Notes: generated by a model from the sequence alone, not told the origin. DNA of 14,362 nt from Opitutales bacterium (GCA_017479315.1 JAFVCI010000109.1:1-14362); one strand, 5' to 3'. Counted from the first letter of the stretch, positions 1 to 7,310 are shown. Made by a program: numbers and translations.

Positions 1-1
1 C

Positions 2-166
2 GAGCAAGCGTTGAAGCATTGTTTGGCGGGATTACTGGTAGGGAGATTTGAATATGTAAGGTATATTTTACGGTTTTACAAAGAACGTTACGGAAATTGC
101 GAGGTGCTCGATACGTTTGCGAGAAAAGCGTGTAGGCTTTTTCTGTTGTCTCCTGATCATGCGTAA
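2..166 (+). CDS. Possible 3' end of an unrecognised gene entering from the left
   Basis: Frame 2 is open from the window edge for 54 codons to a TAA at 164-166, while the other two plus frames stop within the first 51 bases. The translated tail looks like a helical protein end, with hydrophobic and aromatic residues mixed with Arg and Lys (for example GRFEYVRYILRFYKERYG). I do not recognise the family. A minus-strand frame (68-277, TTG start) overlaps the same bases and is also open, so either could be real, or neither. The stretch is AT-richer than most of the window. Confidence is low because only the C-terminus is visible. Confidence 0.3.
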   Translation, partial: EQALKHCLAGLLVGRFEYVRYILRFYKERYGNCEVLDTFARKACRLFLLSPDHA

Positions 167-426
167 CAGGTTTTGCAATTGCACTTCGTATTTTTCTCCT
201 TTACGCACGTCGTAAGCTCTTAGAGAGTTTGACACTATTCGCTGGTCGGTTACGATTAAATTATTGTAAGTCGTCAAATAAACATAGACAGTTGTGCATT
301 ACCAACCTTAAAAAAACAGTCGGTTTGCTTTAAACAAACATCTTAATTTCTGAATACTTTTACCGATTTCCCAACCGGATGAGACGAACGTTTCAATATG
401 TCACCTTTTTTACTACCACCTTCCCT
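167..426. other. AT-rich intergenic stretch downstream of the DUF2608 gene
   Basis: No convincing gene is seen here. A short dyad at 363-378 would fold in minus-strand RNA as a six-pair stem closed by a GGGA loop, with one G-U pair. In plus-strand RNA the same position is an A-C mismatch, so any function would be in the minus-strand transcript, about 50 bases after the DUF2608 stop. No U-tract follows, so it is not a textbook intrinsic terminator. A second weak dyad, GTTTG and CAAAC, lies at 323-339. Confidence 0.3.
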
Positions 427-1242
427 CTAAAACAAATCCCCTTCCGCCGCCGGCGTTTCCGCATCGGCGTTTGCCAATTTTGAGGCGCGTTCGAAATGAT
501 CCGCGTAAAACGCCTCGAAGTCTTTTGCCGAAATTTCCTTCGGACAATAGTTCGCTGCGCCGTTAAATTCAATGCCGATGTATTTTGTTTCGGGGAAGCT
601 CTGCGACAGAGCTGCTCGTACGTCGGCGTGATTTTGCGGGCGATCATCGACCAGCACAACGCACTTCGGAATGTAACCGACGGCGTTCAAAAAAGCGCAC
701 AGGACGGTTCCTTTGGTGGTGTTGCCGCGTTCGCTGTTCGAAAAGAGAATGCCTTTGTAATACGTCGGGTAATAACCGCGGTACGACGGGCAGGCGTTGA
801 GAATAACTTCCGACTGCGGGAAAGCGTGTTCGAAGCAAAGTCCCAATTGCTTTAAATCTTCGTAACGTCGAACCTCCATGCGCGTGCCCAAAAAATCGCC
901 CGTAACCGCGGCGGTAAAAGCAATTGTCTACATTTTCAACGATGCCAAAACGGAAGGAATATCGCTGTCCGTCAGGCGTTGCGGCAAGAGAAAATTGAAG
1001 CAAAACGTCAGGCAGGTGTCCAATTTCGGATAACGTGACTGAATGGAGCGATAGATATCCAGGTGTTTTTTCAGGTTCGGTATGTAAGCGGCGGGGTGAT
1101 CCGGTTGCGTCAGGGTCATGTCCAGATCGAACAGGCAGAGAATGTCCTCGGTTTTGTAAGGAGCCGTCTGTGTTGCAATATACGCACCGACGTCGCGCAT
1201 GCGATCAAAGGAAGCACAAATGCCGTTAGGTTCGGTTGTCAC
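427..1242 (-). pseudogene. DUF2608 / HAD-superfamily protein interrupted by an in-frame amber codon
   Basis: Read through one TAG at 928-930, this is a 271-codon frame with the order of a HAD-type hydrolase of the DUF2608 family, which is found in intracellular bacteria such as Chlamydiae and Legionella; its substrate is unknown. Motif I is LFDLDMTLTQP (nucleophile Asp39, Asp41). After the stop come a motif II-like segment TIAFTAAVTG, a segment with Lys-Gly (NTTKGTVL), and the acidic motif VLVDDRPQN. Both halves are in the same frame with no indel. The amber is codon 105, so it separates the nucleophile from the rest of the active site and should abolish activity unless suppressed. I chose the GTG at 1242 because a good promoter (TTGAAC, 18-base spacer, TATAAT) ends 6 bases before it and the DUF2608-like sequence begins just after. 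The frame itself extends upstream to a TTG at 1338. It could be a recent pseudogene, a sequencing error or a suppressed gene. Confidence 0.75.
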
Positions 1243-1248
1243 ACCTGT

Positions 1249-1278
1249 ATTATACTCCGAAACCGTCGGTTGGTTCAA
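1249..1278 (-). promoter_or_regulatory. Sigma70-like promoter of the DUF2608 gene, leaderless geometry
   Basis: On the minus strand, TTGAAC (1278-1273) is followed by an 18-base spacer and a perfect TATAAT (1254-1249). Six bases later lies the in-frame GTG at 1242-1240, where transcription would be expected to begin. No Shine-Dalgarno motif could fit. Sequence seen; start of transcription inferred. Confidence 0.6.
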
Positions 1279-1305
1279 GAAGAACGCATCCGGGCGTAAA
1301 AGAAT

Positions 1306-1425
1306 ATGGAGGATTTGAATTTGGAACAAGCTTATCAAGAGCGATTTCGTACTTTATGTGAGCGTTTGGGCACAATAACGGTTTCCGCCCGCCCGCGATG
1401 GTTTTATGAAAGCGGCATTTTTTAA
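1306..1425 (+). other. Small 39-codon open frame between lptF/G and the DUF2608 gene
   Basis: An ATG-to-TAA frame on the plus strand, opposite to both flanking genes, in the 209-base gap that also carries the DUF2608 promoter. The peptide begins MEDLNLEQAYQERF and ends RPRWFYESGIF; its composition looks protein-like. No ribosome-binding site is evident and no family is recognised. It may be a remnant of a truncated gene or chance. Confidence 0.2.
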
Positions 1426-1451
1426 AAGCATGTTCTTTGCAAAAGCAGGCA

Positions 1452-2585
1452 TCAGTGTTTCAACGCCCGTCGAAACAGCACCACCGCCAATCCTTGAAAA
1501 ACAACATGCGGAAGCCAAACCAGCATATCGGGACGATACTGCGGTGATGCTTCCAACCACGAAATCGCCATGACGATGAAGTAGAAACTTAGCGCCAGGG
1601 CGATGGCGAGCACCAGGTTGGCGGAGGTTTCGGCGCGGCTCAGACGAATGCCCAGCGGTATGGCAATCAGTACCAGCGACAGAGTTGCGAACGACATGAC
1701 GGCGTTCTTTTGAATTTCAAGATTGGTTGTGATTTTATATTTATAATTTTGCGTTCCCGGCGCGCTTTTTTCGACGGATTTGCGTTCGTTGAGCAGTTCC
1801 GAAAGCGTCATGTAGCCCAATTTTTTATAAAAGTATTCCCTGCCGAGCATCGCCGTCAGCGGCAGGGCGATATCGGTACTGTCGAAGGCAATCGCCTGTG
1901 CGTCCGATTGCCCGTCGGGACGCACGGAGTATTTTTCGCCGGAGGCTTTCAACAGTGTGAGAATGATGGCATTTTTTTGTGCGTCGTAACGCAAAATGCC
2001 GCGTTTGGAATGCAGAAACAAATTTGCTCCCGACGTTTGCCGACCGTCCAATTCCCACAGCCAGCAGTTCACGACCGCATCGTTATGTTTTTTTTCGACG
2101 TAAAACAGATACCCCGGGAAGTCTTTCACAAACGTTCCCGCTTGGATGAACGACAGCGGTTTTTGGCGAATGATGTTACTCAGGGCTTTGCGGTAGTACA
2201 CGATGGAGTGGGGTCCCCAGTGAAAATTGACGATGAGGGTGAAAATAACGCCGATTGCGGACATCAATAATAACGGTGCGATAATGCGCCACAGGCTCAA
2301 ACCGGACGCTTTCATGGCGATGAGTTCGTTCTGTGACGACAGCCGTCCCAGCACCAGCAACGTCGCCGTCAGAATCCCCAACGGCAGCGAGTAGGCGACC
2401 ATGGACGGGATGAGATGGAATAGCGTATCGAAGAAAAACGACCATTCGATTTTACCGCTCGCCAGCAACGGCAAAACATCCTTCACGGCGTTTCCGGCGA
2501 CCAAAACGAACACAAACAGCAGTACCGTGTTGAAGGCGGCGAAGAAAAATTGCTTCAGGAGATAACGTTGGAGGATGTTGAGCAT
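1452..2585 (-). CDS. lptF/lptG: LptF/LptG-family lipopolysaccharide export permease
   Basis: A 377-residue inner-membrane protein of the YjgP/YjgQ family. LptF and LptG form the transmembrane part of the LptB2FG ABC transporter, which extracts lipopolysaccharide from the inner membrane and passes it to the periplasmic bridge. The layout is typical: three N-terminal membrane segments (about residues 12-30, 52-80 and 100-120), a central periplasmic jellyroll-like region, and three C-terminal segments from about 293 to the end (AVMSFATLSLVLIAIPLGIR onward). The cytoplasmic coupling segment, with SSQNELIAMKASGLS at about 83-97, is characteristic of the family. Length is normal. Sequence alone does not separate LptF from LptG here, and no partner is in the window. 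It follows sctU on the same strand after a 138-base gap. A TAAAAT lies 5 bases before the ATG, but its -35 is poor. Confidence 0.9.
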   Translation of the reverse strand: MLNILQRYLLKQFFFAAFNTVLLFVFVLVAGNAVKDVLPLLASGKIEWSFFFDTLFHLIPSMVAYSLPLGILTATLLVLGRLSSQNELIAMKASGLSLWRIIAPLLLMSAIGVIFTLIVNFHWGPHSIVYYRKALSNIIRQKPLSFIQAGTFVKDFPGYLFYVEKKHNDAVVNCWLWELDGRQTSGANLFLHSKRGILRYDAQKNAIILTLLKASGEKYSVRPDGQSDAQAIAFDSTDIALPLTAMLGREYFYKKLGYMTLSELLNERKSVEKSAPGTQNYKYKITTNLEIQKNAVMSFATLSLVLIAIPLGIRLSRAETSANLVLAIALALSFYFIVMAISWLEASPQYRPDMLVWLPHVVFQGLAVVLFRRALKH

Positions 2586-2723
2586 GGTTTATTTTAGGGC
2601 GAAAGAGGGAGAAGAGGGAAGGAAATAGATGGCGAAATTGGAGAAAAAACGTTGAAAAATTCAGAAAAACTTCTTTCCCGGTGTACCAAACGCCGCGTTT
2701 CCCTTTTGTAAAATTTTATCTTT

Positions 2724-3770
2724 TTACCTTTTCCCCTCCTTCCGCTCCTGCAACCAACGAACCACCTTGGCGATCGGCTCAATCAGGTCCCGCGGAATAT
2801 AGCGTCCTTCCTCCGCCAGATCGTACAGGGCGTGTGCCAGCGGAACGTCTTCCAGGATGGGGATATTGTTTTCGGCAGCGATTTTTTTCATCACCTGCGC
2901 CTGATCATCAATGCCTTTCGCCAGTACGATCGGCAGTGGCGTGATGAGTTCGTTGTAATAAATCGCAATCGCGTAGTGCGTCGGGTTTACAATCAATGCC
3001 GAAGCGCGCTTTGTTTTTTGTGCCGGACCGCCCTGCAACAGTTCGCGGTGAAATTGTTTGCGTTTGCCTTTAATCTGCGGATCGCCTTCCTGTTCATTAA
3101 ATTCCCGCTTCACCTCATCCTTGGTCATCATCAGCTGTTTTTTGTGATTGAAGCGCTGGAACATGAAATCCAGCACGGCAACCGTGACGTAGGCGAACAG
3201 GACATTCACGACGAACGTCTTCATAATCGGTGGCAGCATATTAAGAAAGTCGTTCAGCGTCAGGAACGGCGTTTTCAACAGAGGATCCAGGGTATTGCGG
3301 ATGACGAAATACAGCAATGTGCTCAGAAAGAGGATTTTCGCGGCGGATTTCAGGAATTCGATGAGATTTTTGAGGGAAAAGATCTGTTTCAGCTTCGACA
3401 TCGGATTGAGTTTGTTGAAATCCGGCTTGATCGATTCCGGTGCGAAAAGCAGTCCGAATTGGAAGGTGTTCGCCATAATGCCGGTGAGAAAAACCAGCAA
3501 CACGAGTGGCAGCAGAACGCGGATGCCGACCAAAAAACAGGCGCCCGCCGTGTGTTGCAGGGCGGATTGGAAAGGTTCGTTGAAAAACAGTGCCGGAACC
3601 GCGGTAACCTCCGAAAGCGTTTGCAAAATCGCGTCGCGCCGCAGTCCGAAGTAGGCAAAAATTACAATCAGCAATGCGGTGGACGTCACGTCCTTACTGT
3701 TGGCGACCTGCCCTTTTTTGCGCGCATCGCGCAACTTTTTCGCCGTCGGTTGCTCGGTTTTTTCAGCCAT
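2724..3770 (-). CDS. sctU: SctU, type III secretion export-apparatus switch protein (YscU/FlhB family)
   Basis: A 348-residue member of the FlhB/YscU family. SctU sits in the inner membrane next to the SctRST export gate and switches substrate class after cleaving itself. The N-terminus MAEKTEQPTAKKLRDARKKG is the classic family start and fixes the initiation codon. Hydrophobic segments lie at about 31-42, 77-100, 145-158 and 182-204. A charged linker (HKKQLMMTKDEVKREFNEQE) precedes the cytoplasmic domain, which carries the autocleavage site NPTH at 262-265. Cleavage between Asn and Pro is expected from family knowledge. All key residues are present, so the protein should be functional. It follows sctT by 82 bases on the same strand and is probably co-transcribed. 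The NPTH followed by Y and the lack of flagellar genes nearby favour an injectisome over a flagellum, though FlhB cannot be excluded. Confidence 0.95.
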   Translation of the reverse strand: MAEKTEQPTAKKLRDARKKGQVANSKDVTSTALLIVIFAYFGLRRDAILQTLSEVTAVPALFFNEPFQSALQHTAGACFLVGIRVLLPLVLLVFLTGIMANTFQFGLLFAPESIKPDFNKLNPMSKLKQIFSLKNLIEFLKSAAKILFLSTLLYFVIRNTLDPLLKTPFLTLNDFLNMLPPIMKTFVVNVLFAYVTVAVLDFMFQRFNHKKQLMMTKDEVKREFNEQEGDPQIKGKRKQFHRELLQGGPAQKTKRASALIVNPTHYAIAIYYNELITPLPIVLAKGIDDQAQVMKKIAAENNIPILEDVPLAHALYDLAEEGRYIPRDLIEPIAKVVRWLQERKEGKR

Positions 3771-3853
3771 GAGGAACAGATAACAACGTATCGTTGCGTT
3801 GCAAAAGGGCGGAAGGTTTGGAAATAAAATTGTTCATGTCGTCAGGATGGCGT

Positions 3854-4651
3854 TTATCCCGTCAAGAGCCTCAAAAAAGTTTCCGTTCGGGTTTCGCTTC
3901 CGAAATGCGTACAAAAGTAATGCATCAGGTGCGAAAGATAGAGGATGAAAAACAGCATCGCCAATTCACTTTTAATCGGCATCGATAGAAAGAAGACGTT
4001 CAGTTGCGGCGCGAAACGCGTCACCAGCCCCAAGCCGAATTCCGCCAGGAACAGGATGAACAGAACGGGTCCGCCGAGCAGCACCAGCAGGTGAAACAGT
4101 TGCCCGCCCATGGCATGCGTGAAGAACGCGTTCCAGGCCGGCGGCAGTGTTTTATACGGCGTTAAGACGGGAACTTTTTCGTAGCTGAAGTACAGACCTT
4201 CCAAAAACAGCAACAGTCCGCCGCAGGTGATGGCGAGCGTCAGGGCGAATTTCATCAAAAAATCACCCAACGGACTGGTTTGAGAGTTCGAAATCGGGTC
4301 GAACAAACTTGCCATGGATGCGCCGCGCTGGGTGTCGATGATAAAACCGACGCTTTGGGCAACGTAGAAAAGGAAATTCGTCAGCCAGCCGAAAATGACG
4401 CCGATAAGCACTTCTTTGATTAAGAAAATCACAAACAGCCCGCGATTATCGTGGAGCAACGCAAGGCTCGGACCGAACAGCGGCGGCATTATGACCAACG
4501 AGAGCGCCAGAATGAGCGCACGCCGCGCGATCCCTGTCAAATACTGTGAAGCGAAAAACACCGAAACGGAGCAAAATCCCGTGATGCGGCTGCTGCAAAA
4601 TCCCAGCACCAGCAACACATCCAGAAGCGGTTGCAGCCGTTCGAGCGTCAT
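3854..4651 (-). CDS. sctT: SctT, type III secretion export-gate membrane protein (YscT/FliR family)
   Basis: A 265-residue polytopic membrane protein of the FliR/YscT/SpaR family, part of the SctR5-T1-S4 export gate through which substrates cross the inner membrane. The start is MTLERLQPLLDVLL at 4651; its ATG overlaps the TGA of sctS as ATGA, which fixes the start and implies translational coupling. The frame extends upstream to 4972, but those 107 residues are hydrophilic, antisense-like and lie over sctS, so they are not part of the protein. Hydrophobic segments occur throughout: near the N-terminus (LLVLGFCSSRITGF), in the middle (LALLHDNRGLFVIFLIKEVL) and near the C-terminus (HLLVLLGGPVLFILFLAEFG). 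The family-like segment DTQRGASMASLFDP lies between them. Length is typical of the family. Confidence 0.93.
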   Translation of the reverse strand: MTLERLQPLLDVLLVLGFCSSRITGFCSVSVFFASQYLTGIARRALILALSLVIMPPLFGPSLALLHDNRGLFVIFLIKEVLIGVIFGWLTNFLFYVAQSVGFIIDTQRGASMASLFDPISNSQTSPLGDFLMKFALTLAITCGGLLLFLEGLYFSYEKVPVLTPYKTLPPAWNAFFTHAMGGQLFHLLVLLGGPVLFILFLAEFGLGLVTRFAPQLNVFFLSMPIKSELAMLFFILYLSHLMHYFCTHFGSETRTETFLRLLTG

Positions 4652-4920
4652 CGGCGTCTCTGCTGTTGAACGATGGTGAAAATCGACTCCGTATAGCGTT
4701 GCATTTCCATCCCCATCCAATGCGCCGTCAGCACCAATGCCAGCGTAATGCAAATCAATTTCACCACGAAACCGAGCGTTTGCTCCTGCACCTGCGTCAA
4801 CGCCTGCAACAAACTGACGCCCAACCCGACAAACGTTGCCAGCAGAATGGACGGCAGCGACAGCGCCAGCACCATGGTCATGGCTTTGGACGAAAGCTCG
4901 ACGATAACGGACGCATCCAT
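4648..4920 (-). CDS. sctS: SctS, type III secretion export-gate small subunit (YscS/FliQ family)
   Basis: A 90-residue protein with two membrane helices (about residues 12-35 and 48-68), a member of the FliQ/YscS family that wraps the export gate. The segment LLQALTQVQEQTLGFVVKL is the family hallmark between the helices. The ATG at 4920 (MDASVIVEL) gives the family's usual length, and a TATAAT ends 7 bases before it, so this codon would be the first transcribed triplet. ATGs at 4929 and 4956 are in frame; the one at 4929 overlaps the -10 element itself. The stop overlaps the sctT start as ATGA. sctR, which normally precedes sctS in such operons, is not upstream; a divergent radical SAM gene is there instead. 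Confidence 0.93.
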   Translation of the reverse strand: MDASVIVELSSKAMTMVLALSLPSILLATFVGLGVSLLQALTQVQEQTLGFVVKLICITLALVLTAHWMGMEMQRYTESIFTIVQQQRRR

Positions 4921-4927
4921 CGCATTC

Positions 4928-4956
4928 ATTATAACAGAGGGCAAACGGGGGCGCAA
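4928..4956 (-). promoter_or_regulatory. Promoter of the sctS-sctT-sctU operon, leaderless geometry
   Basis: On the minus strand, TTGCGC (4956-4951) is separated by exactly 17 bases from a perfect TATAAT (4933-4928). Seven bases further is the sctS ATG at 4920. This places the predicted +1 on the start codon and marks sctS as first gene of its transcript. Sequence seen; transcription start inferred. Confidence 0.65.
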
Positions 4957-4993
4957 ACGATTGCGGGAGCATAAAGCGGCGGTTGGAAAAATG

Positions 4994-5021
4994 TTGACTT
5001 GGAGGAAGGAAAAAGGAAAAT
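4994..5021 (+). promoter_or_regulatory. Candidate promoter of the radical SAM gene, leaderless geometry
   Basis: TTGACT (4994-4999) is followed by a 16-base spacer and GAAAAT (5016-5021, four of six consensus bases including A2 and T6). The ATG at 5030 follows after 8 bases. The -10 is weaker than at sctS or the M16 gene, but the geometry is the same. A purine-rich GGAGGAAGGA at 5001-5010 is about 20 bases from the ATG, too far for a normal ribosome-binding site. Confidence 0.35.
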
Positions 5022-5029
5022 CAAGCTCG

Positions 5030-6061
5030 ATGACACAGTTTTTAAAAGCTTTAGCGGCAGCAAAACGTTTTTGGGAGTATAAACGATATCCAAGTGCAAG
5101 AGGTGTTGAAGTTGAAATTACCGGTGCGTGTAACGCAAGGTGTTATTATTGCCAGGTTGGTTACGATAATTTGAAGCAAATCAGACATGAGAAAAAAGCG
5201 TATTTGTCGGTTGATGAATTTCAAAGAATGATCCGTTTTTTAAAAGAGCATGGTTTCCTTACGAAAGGCGATCGCCTGGTATTGAATGTATGGAATGAAC
5301 CATGTCTTCATCCGGAGTTTTCGAAAATTATTAAAATTGGGCATCAGGAGGGCTGTTTGATGAGTCTGAATACAAACGGAAGCATTCGACCGAGGATATC
5401 TGATGATTTTGATGCCGTGTCTATTGGGAATGTCGGTTTTTCGATGCCAGGATTCAGTCAGGCATCGTATGACAGAATTCATCAATTTGATTTTGAACGA
5501 ATCAAGTCGAATATTGAATGGATAGTAAAGACCTTTCGTGAGCATGGTTGTTTTGGCTTCTTTATGCTTCGATTTCATGTTTATCGGTTTAACGTGCATG
5601 AAATAGAACCAGCGCGAAAGTGGGCACAATCGCTCGGGGTATGTTTCCAACCGTATTACGCTTATATAAATGATTCCCTCAGAATGCAACAGTATTTGCG
5701 TGGTGAACTTTCTGGTGAATATTTAGCAAATGTCTCAAAAGATTTATTTATGGATCGGCACTGTGCATATTCCAGAAGAGAAGCGTGTTGTGTCTGTGAT
5801 TTTATGAGTAATGTTTATATTGATGTGGATGGCTTTGTGATACATTGTTGCTTGGATAGTACACGCATGGGGTGTTTGACGGATTTCGAGTCACCTGAGC
5901 AATTGGTAAAAGCTCATCGCAATAGCAGAATTTGTAAGAAATGTTTGGCGGATTTGAATCATTGCGTTATGAGGCCAAGCCCTGTAGATGGATATGTACT
6001 AGAAAAGCAACGGGTTACTTCTAAATACCTTTATCAAGCCCTCAAAACGTGCTTTTTATGA
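5030..6061 (+). CDS. Radical SAM/SPASM-type protein of unknown substrate
   Basis: A 343-residue radical S-adenosylmethionine protein. The N-terminal motif TGACNARCYYC holds the CxxxCxxC cluster (Cys34, Cys38, Cys41) that binds the 4Fe-4S cluster used to cleave SAM. NTNGS at about 114-118 is a barrel-strand motif common in this superfamily. The C-terminal third is rich in cysteines (245, 253, 254, 256, 273, 274, 282, 302, 305, 312) around DVDGFVIHCCLD and ICKKCLADLNHC, which resembles the SPASM/twitch domain binding auxiliary clusters. Relatives mature peptides or modify sugars or cofactors; no substrate can be named, and no precursor peptide is evident beside it. The ATG at 5030 was chosen because the domain starts soon after and a candidate promoter ends just before; an ATG at 4991 is in frame, and further upstream the frame runs antisense through sctS. 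The gene is clearly AT-richer than dnaN and sctS, suggesting recent transfer. Confidence 0.88.
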   Translation: MTQFLKALAAAKRFWEYKRYPSARGVEVEITGACNARCYYCQVGYDNLKQIRHEKKAYLSVDEFQRMIRFLKEHGFLTKGDRLVLNVWNEPCLHPEFSKIIKIGHQEGCLMSLNTNGSIRPRISDDFDAVSIGNVGFSMPGFSQASYDRIHQFDFERIKSNIEWIVKTFREHGCFGFFMLRFHVYRFNVHEIEPARKWAQSLGVCFQPYYAYINDSLRMQQYLRGELSGEYLANVSKDLFMDRHCAYSRREACCVCDFMSNVYIDVDGFVIHCCLDSTRMGCLTDFESPEQLVKAHRNSRICKKCLADLNHCVMRPSPVDGYVLEKQRVTSKYLYQALKTCFL

Positions 6062-6128
6062 TGTTTCCTTCGCTTCCGTTGCTCAAAAATCCTTGCAAAT
6101 AAATCGCGCTTACCTCCAAATAAAGGAA

Positions 6129-7310
6129 ATGAAGGTTCGGATTGAGAAAAACGTCCTCAATAATGGGTTGGGTCAGGTTTTGAACGTCGTCGGAATGCGG
6201 ACGTCGCTGCCGGTGTTGAGCAATGTACGTTTGTGCGCCAGGGAAGGGGCGTTGGAATTGACCACCACCAACCTGGACATGGGTATCCGTTGCACCGTGG
6301 CGGCGGACGTAAAGGAAGGCGGTTCGATTGCGTTGCCGGCACGTCGGTTGGCGTCGATTGCGAAGGCGCTTCCCGAAGGGACGATTGAATTGGAATGTTC
6401 GGACGATCAGGCGAAATTGAGTTGCGGTTGCTCCAAGTTTCGCATTATGGGGATGAACGATGCCGAGTTCCCGCCGTTGCCGATGTTCGAACAGACGGAA
6501 GCGCTTGTTGTGGAACAGCAACAGTTGCGCGGTTGGTTGCGCCACGTGTCGTTTGCGCAATCGGAGGACGAAAATCGTTATTTACTGAACGGCGTTTTGT
6601 TTGCATTCAAGGGCGGAGAAGAAGCTGCAAACGGTGAAACGGCGGACAGTGGAAATGTCGCGGAGTTGCATGTCGTGGCAACGGACGGGCGGCGGCTCAG
6701 TTTGATGCAACAATCGATGGAGGTGCCGCAGGCGTTGTGCGGGAAATCCTTTATCTTGCCGTCCAAGGCTGTCGGCGAACTGGAGCATTTGTTGCAACAA
6801 TCCGCGCCCGTGAAGCTTTATTTCAACAATCGTCAGGTCGGTTTTGAGCTGGAATTGGATGAAAATGCACAAAAAAGCGGTTTGGCGCAGTCGATTTATT
6901 TGGTTTCGAAGCAAATCGAAGGCACATTCCCGAATTATTTGCAGGTTTTGCCGAAAACGATGGAGCATCGCGTGCGTTTGGAACGTACTTTACTGTTGGA
7001 AAGCATTCAACGTGCGGCGTTGGTTTCGAATCTCGACAACGGCACCGTCAAATTAACATTTAATCAAAATTTGCTGGAAATCTCAGCTTCCAGCGCGGAA
7101 TTCGGCGAGGCGCATGAGTCGATTGCCGTTGAGTACGAAGCGGGCGATAAACCGATAAGTATTACCTTTAATTCCAAATTTCTGACGGATCCGCTGAAAG
7201 CCCTGGATGAAGATGCGATCTTCTTTGAATTCAAGGACGAAGTCAGCCCGGGCGTCATCAAAACCAACGACAACTTCCGCTGTGTGGTAATGCCGTTGCG
7301 GTTGGGGTAA
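6129..7310 (+). CDS. dnaN: DNA polymerase III beta subunit (sliding clamp)
   Basis: A 393-residue beta clamp, which encircles DNA as a dimer and tethers polymerase III. Visible family signatures are TSLPVLSNV near the start, RYLLNGVLF at about 150-158, VATDGRRL at 183-190, EGTFPNY at 264-270 and the C-terminal VVMPLRL of the peptide-binding pocket. The three repeated clamp domains are all present. It is somewhat longer than the usual 366 or so residues; part of the excess is a hydrophilic Gly/Glu/Ala insertion at about 162-177 between two strands. MKVRIEKN matches the family N-terminus, so the ATG at 6129 is preferred over the in-frame TTG at 6093. An AAAGGA directly precedes it with short spacing. 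The radical SAM gene ends 67 bases upstream on the same strand. No dnaA gene is adjacent and no DnaA-box cluster was noticed. Confidence 0.96.
   Translation: MKVRIEKNVLNNGLGQVLNVVGMRTSLPVLSNVRLCAREGALELTTTNLDMGIRCTVAADVKEGGSIALPARRLASIAKALPEGTIELECSDDQAKLSCGCSKFRIMGMNDAEFPPLPMFEQTEALVVEQQQLRGWLRHVSFAQSEDENRYLLNGVLFAFKGGEEAANGETADSGNVAELHVVATDGRRLSLMQQSMEVPQALCGKSFILPSKAVGELEHLLQQSAPVKLYFNNRQVGFELELDENAQKSGLAQSIYLVSKQIEGTFPNYLQVLPKTMEHRVRLERTLLLESIQRAALVSNLDNGTVKLTFNQNLLEISASSAEFGEAHESIAVEYEAGDKPISITFNSKFLTDPLKALDEDAIFFEFKDEVSPGVIKTNDNFRCVVMPLRLG

Noticed and set aside
1710..2270. 186-codon plus-strand frame opposite lptF/G
   Set aside because: Antisense shadow of a clear permease gene; no motifs.
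3784..3796. Small palindrome CAACG-TAT-CGTTG between sctT and sctU
   Set aside because: Only five pairs, no U-tract and no second copy noticed; too weak to call an operator or terminator.
2832..3827. 331-codon plus-strand open frame opposite sctU
   Set aside because: It is antisense to a clear SctU with all family motifs; its Arg/Gln/Phe-rich composition is what the opposite strand of this gene produces.
4652..4972. 107-residue upstream extension of the sctT frame
   Set aside because: It lies over sctS in another frame, has no membrane or FliR-like features, and the ATGA overlap at 4648-4651 gives a natural start.
4748..5029. Upstream extension of the radical SAM frame
   Set aside because: Most of it is antisense to sctS and Ser/Thr/Asn-rich; the conserved domain begins shortly after the ATG at 5030. 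The ATG at 4991 remains possible.
6093..6128. TTG start adding 12 residues to DnaN
   Set aside because: DnaN proteins usually begin at the MKV/MKF position; the ATG at 6129 fits and has AAAGGA before it.
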